Notes under the pieces: model-generated
Seen by the model: only the letters and a program-made list of their open reading frames with translations
The model's database searches: none
What the model was told of the DNA's origin: nothing
Shown here: positions 8,191 to 15,852 of the stretch, one piece after another
Numbering within the stretch: the first letter of the stretch is position 1
Layout: each line of letters begins with the position of its first letter
Assembly (NCBI GenBank): GCA_041675505.1
Contig: JBAYTR010000001.1
Span: forward strand, 186,001-250,000
Reading direction: 5' to 3'
Source of the DNA: JAGPCK01 sp041675505
GTDB lineage: Bacteria; Bacteroidota; Bacteroidia; UKL13-3
Length of the DNA stretch: 64,000 nt
Program-made: the position numbers and the translations under genes

Positions 8191-10298
8191 CAGCTTAATT
8201 CAATTACTATGGTGGAACCTTTCATTATTCTGGCGCCCGGTACCTGCGACTGGTATTTTACCTTTCCGGCACCTTTACACTGTACACGTAATCCGGCATT
8301 TTCCAGCAGGTATATGGCATCCTTTAATCCCATGCCCGATACATTGGGTACGAGATTATTTGTTATCTTTTGTTTCTTTAACTCCAGTGATTTGTCTCTG
8401 CGCAGAGGTGATACAAACTCGGACTCCTCATCTTCTGCACCGGTGAGTACATTACTTATAGAAAGTTTGTTAAGTACCAGTTTCAGGTCTTGTGCACTGC
8501 CTGCCTTAGTTGCAGGAATGATGTCTGCAAATTCAGTTACCTCTGCCTCCATACCCGGATGCATGTTGATACTACCGGAATATACTTGGTCAGCAATGGC
8601 TTTGAACACAGGACCGGCTACCAGAGAACCGTAATAGATTCCGTTAGATGGCGAGTTCACTATAACTATGCAGGTGTAGCGTGGTTTATCAGCCGGAAAA
8701 TATCCGCAGAAAGTTGCCTGATACACTTTGCTGTACCCACGTTTGGCATCGGCAATCTGAGCAGTACCCGTTTTACCTGCTACCGTATAATAGGGGTTCT
8801 TCAGGTTTTTTGCTGTACCGCGTTCCACTACACCTTCCATCATGGCACGAACAGCCTTCAATGTGCTTTCACTGCATATTTTTTCGTCAATAATTTCTGT
8901 CTCGTATTTTTTAATGGTACGACCGGTTTGTTGAATTTCTCTGACCAAAAGTGGTTTCACCATTACACCATTATTGGCAACAGCATTATATAAGGTGAGC
9001 ATTTGCAAAGGGGTAATGTGTGCTTCATAGCCAATGGATGTCCACGGCAAGGTGGTACCGTACCAATCCTTATCATCCGGATTTTTGATATGAGGTTTAC
9101 CTTCACCGGTTACCTGCAAGCCCAACTGTTCATTGAGGTGTAACTTTTTCAAGTGATCAATAAATTTTTGTGCTTGTTTCGAGTAGTTGCTGTAAACCAT
9201 TTTCGAAATGCCCACGTTAGACGATACCTCAAAGGCATGCTGTACACTCACTCTGCCGTGACCACCTTCTTCGGCATCTTTCATCATGCGATCGAAATAC
9301 CTTTTTTGTCCGCCTTCGGTATCAACAGAGTCAGTAGGTTTTACATATCCGTCTTCCAGTAAGGCAATCATGGAAGCCAGCTTCATGGTTGAACCCGGCT
9401 CAGCACTTAAGCCAATAGCATAGTTGTATTTTTCCTGGTAAACACCGTCACTCACTTTGGTGAGGTTGGCAATGGCTTTTATTTCTCCTGTGGCTACTTC
9501 CATCAATACCGCTGTACCGTATTGGGCATTGTTCGATACCAGTGTGTTGTATAAGGCCTCTTCTGCCACATCCTGAATGTTGACATCAATTGTGCTGATG
9601 ATGTCTTTGCCATTTTCAGGTTCAATTTCATTTTCATCATTGATAGGTACCCACACACCACCACTCACTTTTTGCATCAAACGTTTACCGCTGTTGCCGG
9701 AGAGCACATCATTAAAAGAGCCTTCCAATCCAACGGGAGCAACACCTTCCACGTTGTAACCAATGGTTCGTTCAGCCAGAAGTTGAAATGGCTTTTGTCT
9801 GCGTGTACGTTCCATAGCCACAAAACCACCTTTGTATTTTCCGTAACGGAACAAGGGCCAAGATTTCATCGCTTTCATCTGCACGTAAGTAACCTTACGT
9901 TTCAATAAGAAATAACGTTCTCCTCTTTTACGTGCATTCACCAATGTGCGTTTGTAATCACGAGCTGATTTATCTTTGAAGGTAAGAGACAGCATAAGTG
10001 CAAGAGAATCTACTCCGCCACTGAATACTTCATCTGTTAATGCACTGGCCCGGGTATCAAAACGAATATCATATATAGGTATAGACGTTGCCAGCAAACT
10101 TCCGTCACAGGCATAGATATTTCCTCTTACTGCTTCTATGGTTTGGTAATCGGTACTGAGGCTATCGGCCAGTTGGCGCCACTTATGTCCTTCTACAAAT
10201 TGCAGCTTGAACATGTACACCACTATCACCACCGCAAAAAGTGCGATACACACAAAGGTGAGGTACGAGCGCCATAATATGTCTTTCTTAATGTTCAT
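8190..10298 (-). CDS. ftsI: Penicillin-binding protein FtsI/PBP3 (septal transpeptidase) with C-terminal PASTA domain
   Basis: The 702-residue class B penicillin-binding protein has one N-terminal membrane anchor (about residues 11-31), a non-catalytic dimerisation module, and a transpeptidase domain. The active-site motifs are visible: STMK (nucleophile Ser303), SSN (359-361) and KTG (509-511). The last ~65 residues (NNLVPNVSGMGLKDAIYLLENAGL onward) form a PASTA domain, a lipid II or muropeptide binding module seen in FtsI of Bacteroidota and Gram-positives. It crosslinks septal peptidoglycan on the periplasmic face together with FtsW. The start overlaps the ftsL-like gene by 4 bases (ATGA). 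Confidence 0.95.
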   Translation of the reverse strand: MNIKKDILWRSYLTFVCIALFAVVIVVYMFKLQFVEGHKWRQLADSLSTDYQTIEAVRGNIYACDGSLLATSIPIYDIRFDTRASALTDEVFSGGVDSLALMLSLTFKDKSARDYKRTLVNARKRGERYFLLKRKVTYVQMKAMKSWPLFRYGKYKGGFVAMERTRRQKPFQLLAERTIGYNVEGVAPVGLEGSFNDVLSGNSGKRLMQKVSGGVWVPINDENEIEPENGKDIISTIDVNIQDVAEEALYNTLVSNNAQYGTAVLMEVATGEIKAIANLTKVSDGVYQEKYNYAIGLSAEPGSTMKLASMIALLEDGYVKPTDSVDTEGGQKRYFDRMMKDAEEGGHGRVSVQHAFEVSSNVGISKMVYSNYSKQAQKFIDHLKKLHLNEQLGLQVTGEGKPHIKNPDDKDWYGTTLPWTSIGYEAHITPLQMLTLYNAVANNGVMVKPLLVREIQQTGRTIKKYETEIIDEKICSESTLKAVRAMMEGVVERGTAKNLKNPYYTVAGKTGTAQIADAKRGYSKVYQATFCGYFPADKPRYTCIVIVNSPSNGIYYGSLVAGPVFKAIADQVYSGSINMHPGMEAEVTEFADIIPATKAGSAQDLKLVLNKLSISNVLTGAEDEESEFVSPLRRDKSLELKKQKITNNLVPNVSGMGLKDAIYLLENAGLRVQCKGAGKVKYQSQVPGARIMKGSTIVIELS

Positions 10299-10681
10299 TC
10301 GGCAGGCACTACAATTTTTTTAGGTGGTGTGGTTAACGGTTTAATTTCTTTTTGTAAGAGTCGCTGGGCTACTTCACTTTGTTTACTGCGGAACATCAGA
10401 TCCGATTTTATGGTGATGTATTCCGAACGGAGCTCTTTAATTTCTTTAGTGAGTTTGTCTGACTGACGAATCGTTTTTTCTGCGTAATGCGTATTTGCGA
10501 TATAAAAAATAGCGATGCCTGCCAAAAACATAAAAAAGGGAAATGCCTTTTGCATGTTCTCGCGGGTAATGAAGAAATCGAAATCAGCAACCTGTGCCAT
10601 CTGCTTACCCGTGGTGGATTTTTTCACCTCAGGTTGTTCCTTTTTCTTCCGCTCTTCTATTTCGTCTATCAGTTGGTTCAT
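10295..10681 (-). CDS. FtsL-like cell division protein
   Basis: The 128-residue product has a charged, lysine/glutamate-rich cytoplasmic region (about 1-45), one membrane segment (about 47-66, PFFMFLAGIAIFYIANTHY) and a periplasmic coiled-coil-like region (about 68-105). This topology and its place between rsmH and ftsI match FtsL, whose sequence is poorly conserved, so the assignment rests on context. FtsL forms a coiled-coil complex with FtsB/DivIC and FtsQ that activates FtsWI. It overlaps rsmH by 4 bases and ftsI by 4 bases (both ATGA). The long N-terminal cytoplasmic part is typical of Bacteroidota versions. Confidence 0.8.
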   Translation of the reverse strand: MNQLIDEIEERKKKEQPEVKKSTTGKQMAQVADFDFFITRENMQKAFPFFMFLAGIAIFYIANTHYAEKTIRQSDKLTKEIKELRSEYITIKSDLMFRSKQSEVAQRLLQKEIKPLTTPPKKIVVPAE

Positions 10682-11580
10682 ATTCTTTCTGCTATACGTA
10701 AGCGTGCACTTCTTGACCTTGGGTTACGTTCCATCTCTGCCTCATCGGGCACAATGGATTTGCGTGTTAATGGCTTAAATGGTTTTATCTGGTTACCGAA
10801 AAAATCCTTCTCCACTTCACCTTCCAGTTTTCCGTTGTTCATGAAATTTTTCACCAGCTTATCTTCCAGTGAGTGATAAGAAATCACCACCAGACGACCT
10901 CCGGGTTTTATCACCTCAGCACTTTGTTCCAGTAACTCACGCAGTGCTTTCATTTCCTGATTTACTTCTATGCGCAAGGCTTGAAAAACCTGAGCGAAAA
11001 ATTTGTAGTCTTTAAATTTGGGAGCAAAGGGGAAAAGGGTTTGCTTCAACTCTCCTACAGTACGAATGTGCGAAACGGCTCTTCTTACTATAATGGCATG
11101 TGCCAGTTTACGAGAATTGGTGAGTTCACCATAGAGGTAGAACACATCAGCCAGTTGTGCTTCGGTGTAATCATTAATTACCAACTGAGCTGTGAGGCCT
11201 TGCGACTGATCCATGCGCATATCCAGTTCAGCTTCATCAAAACGGAAAGAGAAACCACGACTGCCCTCATCAAATTGATGCGATGACACACCTAAATCAG
11301 CCAGCAAACCATCAACCGGTATTGCTTTGTGAAAACGCAACTGATTGCGCAGGTGCTCAAAGTTGCTTTCAATTAATTCAAAGCGACTATCATCAGGCAC
11401 ATTATCTGTAGCATCAGCATCCTGATCAAATGCATATAATTTTCCGGTGGTAAGTTGTTGCAGAATGGCGCGGGAGTGGCCTCCTCCGCCAAAAGTTACA
11501 TCGACATAAATTCCTTCAGGGTTTATTTGCAGCCCTTGTATACACTCGCGGAGCAGTACCGGAACGTGGTACTCAGTCAT
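10678..11580 (-). CDS. rsmH: 16S rRNA (cytosine(1402)-N(4))-methyltransferase RsmH
   Basis: This SAM-dependent methyltransferase modifies C1402 of 16S rRNA. The N terminus MTEYHVPVLLRECIQGL and the SAM-binding DVTFGGGGHSRAIL are typical of RsmH (MraW), as is the C-terminal SYHSLEDKLVKNFM block. The frame is open to 11598 (MKRGGR before MTEY), but ATG at 11580 is chosen. It overlaps the mraZ stop by 8 bases (ATGACTGA) behind a GAGAGGGGGG purine tract and gives the standard 300-residue protein. It is the second gene of the dcw operon, as in most bacteria. Confidence 0.95.
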   Translation of the reverse strand: MTEYHVPVLLRECIQGLQINPEGIYVDVTFGGGGHSRAILQQLTTGKLYAFDQDADATDNVPDDSRFELIESNFEHLRNQLRFHKAIPVDGLLADLGVSSHQFDEGSRGFSFRFDEAELDMRMDQSQGLTAQLVINDYTEAQLADVFYLYGELTNSRKLAHAIIVRRAVSHIRTVGELKQTLFPFAPKFKDYKFFAQVFQALRIEVNQEMKALRELLEQSAEVIKPGGRLVVISYHSLEDKLVKNFMNNGKLEGEVEKDFFGNQIKPFKPLTRKSIVPDEAEMERNPRSRSARLRIAERI

Positions 11581-12061
11581 TCGCCCCCCTCTCTTCATCA
11601 GCAGTTCCGGATGTTTTTTTGTTCCCCATTACCTCTTCTGCCAAACGGGCAAAATCTTCCGGCTCGTTACTCAACAACTGGTCATACGTTTCCTTCGACC
11701 ATATTTCGATTTTGTTCAGTTGAGTGGAGAGCACAATCTCCGTTTTTAATCCGGCATATTCTTGCAACGACTTAGGCAACAGAATTCGACCGGCCCCATC
11801 CAACACCAACTCTGTGGCTCCTCGGGTAAAGTAACGGATGAACTCACGTGTTTTGGTCATGTAAGCATTTTGTTTGGCCAACTCGGCTGTGATGATATCC
11901 CACTCATTTTTAGGGTACAGCACCAAACATTTCTCAAATCCTCTGTTCACCACCAAACGCTCACCGGCTGCCTGCGGCATTTGCTTGCGCAGGGACGAAG
12001 GCATACTTAAACGCCCTTTGGCGTCCAGTTTACATTCATACTCACCGAGAAACATTGACAT
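11573..12061 (-). CDS. mraZ: Transcriptional regulator MraZ
   Basis: The 162-residue product has two SpoVT/AbrB-like half-domains, each with the conserved DxxGR motif: DAKGRLSMPSSLR (about 13-25) and DGAGRILLPKSLQEYAGL (about 89-106). MraZ forms ring oligomers, binds tandem GTGGG repeats upstream of its own gene and represses the dcw operon. The C-terminal ~20 residues (NKKTSGTADEERGAND) are polar and probably unstructured. A matching three-copy operator lies 40 bases upstream (12101-12130), so autoregulation is very likely. A second in-frame ATG two codons in (12055) is an alternative start. Confidence 0.95.
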   Translation of the reverse strand: MSMFLGEYECKLDAKGRLSMPSSLRKQMPQAAGERLVVNRGFEKCLVLYPKNEWDIITAELAKQNAYMTKTREFIRYFTRGATELVLDGAGRILLPKSLQEYAGLKTEIVLSTQLNKIEIWSKETYDQLLSNEPEDFARLAEEVMGNKKTSGTADEERGAND

Positions 12062-12100
12062 GTGTGTTCAGAATTTTGGATGGGTAAAATTAGAAATAAA

Positions 12101-12130
12101 TCTCCCACTTTATACCACTTTCTCCCACTT
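12101..12130 (-). promoter_or_regulatory. MraZ operator: three tandem 10-base repeats
   Basis: On the minus strand this reads AAGTGGGAGA, AAGTGGTATA, AAGTGGGAGA, three direct repeats with an exact 10-base period, ending 39 bases before the mraZ start. The known MraZ binding box is a set of GTGGG/TGGGN repeats with a 10-base period, so the match in sequence and spacing is close. The middle copy deviates (GTGGT). A further GTGG follows the spacing imperfectly (GTGGATAA is on the opposite strand at 12132). I could not identify a clear -7 TAnnTTTG box for this operon. Confidence 0.85.
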
Positions 12131-12493
12131 TGTGGATAATTTTTAATCGTTCTACACTTTCATCACAACATAATTAGCTGTTTTTCTATGATTTATGTAT
12201 AGTGGGAGGAAATCCCAAAAAATGAAAATTGTGGGCTATGATTTAGGCACCGATGTGGGAGAATTTCAAAAAAACGGCCCGAAGTGTTGCTTAAAAAGGA
12301 CAGTAAATCGGTGATTCCAAACCCGAGCCATGCAAAACACTTAGGCGAGTATTGGCTGAGTACCTATGCGTGATTCTGATTCATTCGTATGTGAAAGATA
12401 TCAATGGGTTAAAACTTAGAAGAATAAAATTGCCGGCTTTTCAGTGATTTCTGCAGGAACCGTATAAATTTGTTTCAACTAAAAACTTAAAAA
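12131..12493. other. Non-coding gap between the divergent mraZ and mscL genes
   Basis: The gap holds the mscL promoter near its right end and two more isolated GTGGGAG words on the plus strand (12202-12208 and 12254-12260), the same word as the MraZ operator but unpaired. A short frame from ATG 12222 to 12314 (30 codons, beginning MKIVGYDLGTDVG) and a second frame ending at about 12374 (...LLKKDSKSVIPNPSH...) look protein-like and would join with a frameshift. They may be remnants of a decayed gene, but they are too short to identify. Confidence 0.4.
12465..12472 (+). promoter_or_regulatory. Putative Bacteroidota -7 promoter box for mscL
   Basis: TAAATTTG matches the TAnnTTTG element recognised by the Bacteroidota primary sigma factor. 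It lies 21 bases upstream of the mscL ATG, a reasonable distance for a short 5' leader. No clear -33 TTTG is seen at the usual 18-21 base spacing. Confidence 0.45.
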
Positions 12494-12871
12494 ATGGGAA
12501 TGATAAAAGAATTTAAAGCATTTGCCATGCGCGGCAATGTAGTTGATTTAGCGGTGGGTGTGATTATTGGCGGAGCTTTCGGAAAAATTGTAAGTTCCTT
12601 TATTGATGATGTAATTACGCCCTTGTTGTTAAAACCTGCACTTGATGCTGCTCACCTGAGTAAGCTGGAAGACCTTACCTTATTTGGCGCAGTGAAATAC
12701 GGAGTTTTTATCTCTTCCGTTATCAATTTCATCATTGTGGCATTTGTGCTATTTCTGATTATCAAAGGCATGAATGCCGCCAAGAAAAAGGAAGAGGATG
12801 CAGCCCCGCCTGCTCCAAGCAACGAAGAACAATTGCTGGGCGAAATTCGCGACCTGCTCAAAAACCGTTAA
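12494..12871 (+). CDS. mscL: Large-conductance mechanosensitive channel MscL
   Basis: MscL is a homopentameric inner-membrane pore that opens under membrane tension to release solutes during osmotic downshock. The 125-residue protein shows the N-terminal amphipathic helix and first membrane helix (MIKEFKAFAMRGNVVDLAVGVIIGGAFGKIVSSF), a periplasmic loop, the second membrane helix (about 75-98) and a charged cytoplasmic helix (EEQLLGEIRDLLKN). Length and motif order are standard. It is the first plus-strand gene and is divergent from mraZ. Confidence 0.95.
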   Translation: MGMIKEFKAFAMRGNVVDLAVGVIIGGAFGKIVSSFIDDVITPLLLKPALDAAHLSKLEDLTLFGAVKYGVFISSVINFIIVAFVLFLIIKGMNAAKKKEEDAAPPAPSNEEQLLGEIRDLLKNR

Positions 12872-12878
12872 GCTTACT

Positions 12879-14243
12879 ATGTTAAAATATGTTGCGGGGA
12901 TGTTGTTGCTACTGGCAACAACATCCTTTTCTTTTGCTTTTACGTTTACCATAAGCGGAAAAACAACTCTGAAAAAAGGTGTAGAAATAAGGTGGTATGC
13001 CTATGAAAAAATTGCTGAGGAAAAAATACTTCCCGATAGCAACGGTAAATTTACCATCAAAGGACAGTTGCTCCACCCGGGAGAAATTCAACTCAAAGCC
13101 TATTACAAAAATGCCGTGTACCCCATCAGCTTTTTTCTGTTTACAGAGAGCCAATTGCAGGCCTCATTTAACCCATCCGCTCCTGCTGACTTTTGGCAAA
13201 TAACCGGACTTTGTGCGCGTTGCAAAGCCTTTGATGCTGCGACTCAACTGGCTTACAAAACACTTAATAAAATCAATCAGGCCAATGCCGAAAAAACTAC
13301 CGAGCAATACGTGATACAGGCTAAAAAAATAACCGGCATTGGAGTGGATGATTACACCACCATGTTATTGGATATGCAGGCGTTGAGCATGCTGGCAGGC
13401 GTAGTGGATACGGCTACAAAAAAAATGGCTTATAAAATATTTGAGCACAAAAAATTTGCCCCGTATACCAAAATAAATAACCGCTATGTTGGTTTCAGTT
13501 TGTACAAATCTTTAGTGTGCCAGTATACCAGTAACCAGGCTTATGATAGTGCTGTAACCAAACAAATACGCAGCAGTAGTATACAGATTTCACTGTTTAT
13601 CGCTACCGTAAAACAACTCAAAAAACAAACACAAAACTTACCCGATGCCATAACAGCCGAGTGCATGTACAACCTGCTGCTCGACCACAAAGACCCTGCG
13701 TTTCGCGACTCACTTACCATTGAACAAATGAAACAACTGTGCAGTGAGTTTTTACAACAATATCACAAATACCCTGGGCGGGCAAGGATTGAACTGGTGC
13801 AGCAATTTTACACCTCACCACTGCTGCGCAACAATGCACCGGATCTTACTTTGCTGGATAAAAAAGAAAATGAGTTTAAACTCTCGTCCTTTAAACAAAA
13901 ATACGTAGTGCTTAACCTCATTAGTCCGTATGAACAGAACTACAACAACATCACCACTCACTTGCGCGACATTCAGCAGCAAAACACCAGCAACAAAAAA
14001 ATACAAGTGCTTTTTGTACATGCCTTCTCTGACCAAAGGTACTGGCTCAAACAAATGCGAAATGATACTTCTACTCTTCGCTGGCTTATTCCTATAGAAC
14101 CTGATTACCTTACCCGCCTGCAGGTAACGGGCACACCGGTTACGTACATTATTTCACCCAAAGGAAAGGTACTGTACAAAGGCCACCCGCTGGGCATTAC
14201 CGATGAACTGATAAAGAAATTTTTGACGGGGAGGTATGATTGA
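12879..14243 (+). CDS. Secreted thioredoxin-fold protein lacking the active-site cysteines
   Basis: The frame opens upstream within mscL, but ATG at 12879, eight bases after mscL, gives a clear signal peptide (MLKYVAGMLLLLATTSFSFA). The 454-residue protein starts with a beta-rich domain (ISGKTTLKKGVEIRWYAYEK...) resembling the DUF4369 module found in front of Bacteroidota TlpA-like proteins. It has a helical middle and a C-terminal thioredoxin-like domain (PDLTLLDKKENEFKLSSFKQKYVVLNLISPYEQN ... TGTPVTYIISPKGKVLYKGHPLG). The cis-proline TGTPV is present, but the place of the CxxC motif is occupied by SPYE, so no thiol redox chemistry is expected. It may be a structural or binding protein of the periplasm. 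Fold assignment is fairly confident; role is unknown. Confidence 0.8.
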   Translation: MLKYVAGMLLLLATTSFSFAFTFTISGKTTLKKGVEIRWYAYEKIAEEKILPDSNGKFTIKGQLLHPGEIQLKAYYKNAVYPISFFLFTESQLQASFNPSAPADFWQITGLCARCKAFDAATQLAYKTLNKINQANAEKTTEQYVIQAKKITGIGVDDYTTMLLDMQALSMLAGVVDTATKKMAYKIFEHKKFAPYTKINNRYVGFSLYKSLVCQYTSNQAYDSAVTKQIRSSSIQISLFIATVKQLKKQTQNLPDAITAECMYNLLLDHKDPAFRDSLTIEQMKQLCSEFLQQYHKYPGRARIELVQQFYTSPLLRNNAPDLTLLDKKENEFKLSSFKQKYVVLNLISPYEQNYNNITTHLRDIQQQNTSNKKIQVLFVHAFSDQRYWLKQMRNDTSTLRWLIPIEPDYLTRLQVTGTPVTYIISPKGKVLYKGHPLGITDELIKKFLTGRYD

Positions 14244-14253
14244 TACAGATGCG

Positions 14254-15402
14254 TTAATGCTCATTAGTGCATCCCAGAGAGACTAGTTGTGCATTCAACC
14301 AATCTATTTGGTCGGGATATTTTAATTTAAACAAATTAATATATAAATCAGATGGAATATTTTCGAGTGAACAAATTGCAATCTGATACAAATAGTAACT
14401 TTTGCAAGTCCCGACATTTAGTTCAAGTAGTTTTAGATTTTCTTTCGCAACGTTTATCTTTTCATAAATTATATCCATCCTTACTAAAAATGCCCAGAGC
14501 TCTTCTGATGAAGAATTACTTTTAAGAGCATTAACGATATATTCTTTAGACTCTAAATACTTCTTTTCTTCATAGAACATAATGAACCCGTAGTACAAAT
14601 GAGCATGAGCATTTGTGGCATCAAGAATGACGGCTTTGCTATAATATCTTTTCGCACTTTCATAATTCTTTTTATAAAAATGGTCTAATACACCTAAAGC
14701 GGCATAAGCTTCGGCATCATCTATAATCATTAAAGCACTTCTAAAAGACTTTTCTGCACTAGACAGTTTCTCTAACTCTAAAAAAACTCTTCCAAGTAGC
14801 ATGTGATACTCGAACTTTTTATTTAACGCCTCTTTAATACCTAAAAGATAACTTTCACTATGTTTAAATTTTTCTTCATTATATAGATAAAACCCGTACT
14901 CTAATTTTGCAGAATAAAAATCCGGGTGCATGTCGATAATATTTTTTAGCTCAACAAAACAGTCTTTTATGCAACCATTATCGACTTTTAAACGGTATAA
15001 CTCTAATTTAGGCCAAGGATTTATTCTAGCATTATCTGCGTTTATACTTCTTAAATAATATTCTTTTGCTTTTAGTGTATCTAAACTCATTTCCTCAACT
15101 AACCCTATGGCTAACAACATAAAAGTGTTAGAAGTATCCCACTTAACTTCGTTTATTATTTCCCACAATCTGTCTGTCTTAACATTATTGGAATTATTAT
15201 AAATATGCATAATAGTCATCGACAAAATGAACTCTGAACTTGGATACTTTTGTCTCAAGGAATCAAAGTAACTGTCATCAGGTGTTGTAGTGTCAATAAA
15301 GGAATTTATTTTATAAAATTCTTTTATACTTATCTCAGAATCCACCTTCTCAGTATAAATCTCACTATTATACAATAACATTATTATCAGCAATATTTTC
15401 AT
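14254..15402 (-). CDS. TPR-repeat protein of unknown function
   Basis: The 382-residue product begins with a hydrophobic stretch (MKILLIIMLLYNSEIYTE) that could be a signal peptide. It then consists mainly of helical tetratricopeptide-type repeats; recognisable units include AEAYAALGVLDHFYKKNYESAKRYYSKAVILD, AHAHLYYGFIMFYEEKKYLESKEYI and KLEYGFYLYNEEKFKHSESYLLGI. Such repeats mediate protein-protein contacts. The gene is clearly richer in A/T than its neighbours and stands alone, convergent with the upstream thioredoxin-fold gene (10 bases apart), which suggests later acquisition. No enzyme motif is visible. Confidence 0.75.
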   Translation of the reverse strand: MKILLIIMLLYNSEIYTEKVDSEISIKEFYKINSFIDTTTPDDSYFDSLRQKYPSSEFILSMTIMHIYNNSNNVKTDRLWEIINEVKWDTSNTFMLLAIGLVEEMSLDTLKAKEYYLRSINADNARINPWPKLELYRLKVDNGCIKDCFVELKNIIDMHPDFYSAKLEYGFYLYNEEKFKHSESYLLGIKEALNKKFEYHMLLGRVFLELEKLSSAEKSFRSALMIIDDAEAYAALGVLDHFYKKNYESAKRYYSKAVILDATNAHAHLYYGFIMFYEEKKYLESKEYIVNALKSNSSSEELWAFLVRMDIIYEKINVAKENLKLLELNVGTCKSYYLYQIAICSLENIPSDLYINLFKLKYPDQIDWLNAQLVSLGCTNEH

Positions 15403-15601
15403 CGGGACACAACCTATTTATTTTGCTTTTGTCTTTGCTATTGCAAAGAAAATTATTAGCAGCTTGTAAAACCATCTATCTCCAAGCATTTTCAAATAAG
15501 CAGGCATAAATCTCAAATTTAATGAAATATAGTAAAACTATGCACCTCTCCTAATTCTATAAAGAAATTTTCATTGGAAATATTATTATAGCAATACGTG
15601 C
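15403..15601. other. A/T-rich non-coding stretch
   Basis: I see no gene, promoter box or RNA structure here. It leads into the palindrome cluster that follows. Confidence 0.5.
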
Positions 15602-15709
15602 CGAGGGGCTATCACCCCTCGCATGGAGTAGTTTGCCCTTTCAGGGCTTATTTAAAAAAGACCAACCCTGACAGGTCTTTATGCTTCCGAATAAAGACCT
15701 GTCAGGGTT
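15602..15709. repeat. Cluster of three palindromes, including a perfect 19-base-arm hairpin
   Basis: Three inverted repeats follow each other. The first has arms CGAGGGG/CCCCTCG (15602-15608, 15615-15621; 6-base loop). The second has GCCCT/AGGGC arms (15635-15639, 15643-15647; 3-base loop). The third is a perfect 19-base pair of arms (15664-15682 and 15691-15709; 8-base loop GCTTCCGA) built around CCTGACAGGT. The last is followed by GAAAAAA rather than a T-run on the plus strand, with A-rich sequence (TTTAAAAAAG) on its left, so it could act as a minus-strand terminator-like element. A dispersed palindromic repeat is the alternative. Confidence 0.6.
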
Positions 15710-15824
15710 TGAAAAAACATTCTGAAATTCATATTCAATATCTGTAGAGAAGCTTCTGTAACCACCCGTACGTTTATGCCCTAACGCCCGTTCGCCTTAG
15801 AGATGGAAATGTGTATTTTTAGGT

Positions 15825-15832
15825 TATATTTG
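15825..15832 (+). promoter_or_regulatory. Putative -7 promoter box for the T9SS BNR protein gene
   Basis: TATATTTG matches TAnnTTTG and lies 20 bases before the ATG at 15853, giving a short leader. No convincing -33 box is visible. Confidence 0.5.
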
Positions 15833-15852
15833 AATATTATATAACAACATTG

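Noticed and set aside
12222..12314. Start of a Cas9-like RuvC motif (MKIVGYDLGTD)
   Set aside because: The resemblance covers only about ten residues and the frame stops after 30 codons. No cas genes or CRISPR repeats are in the window.
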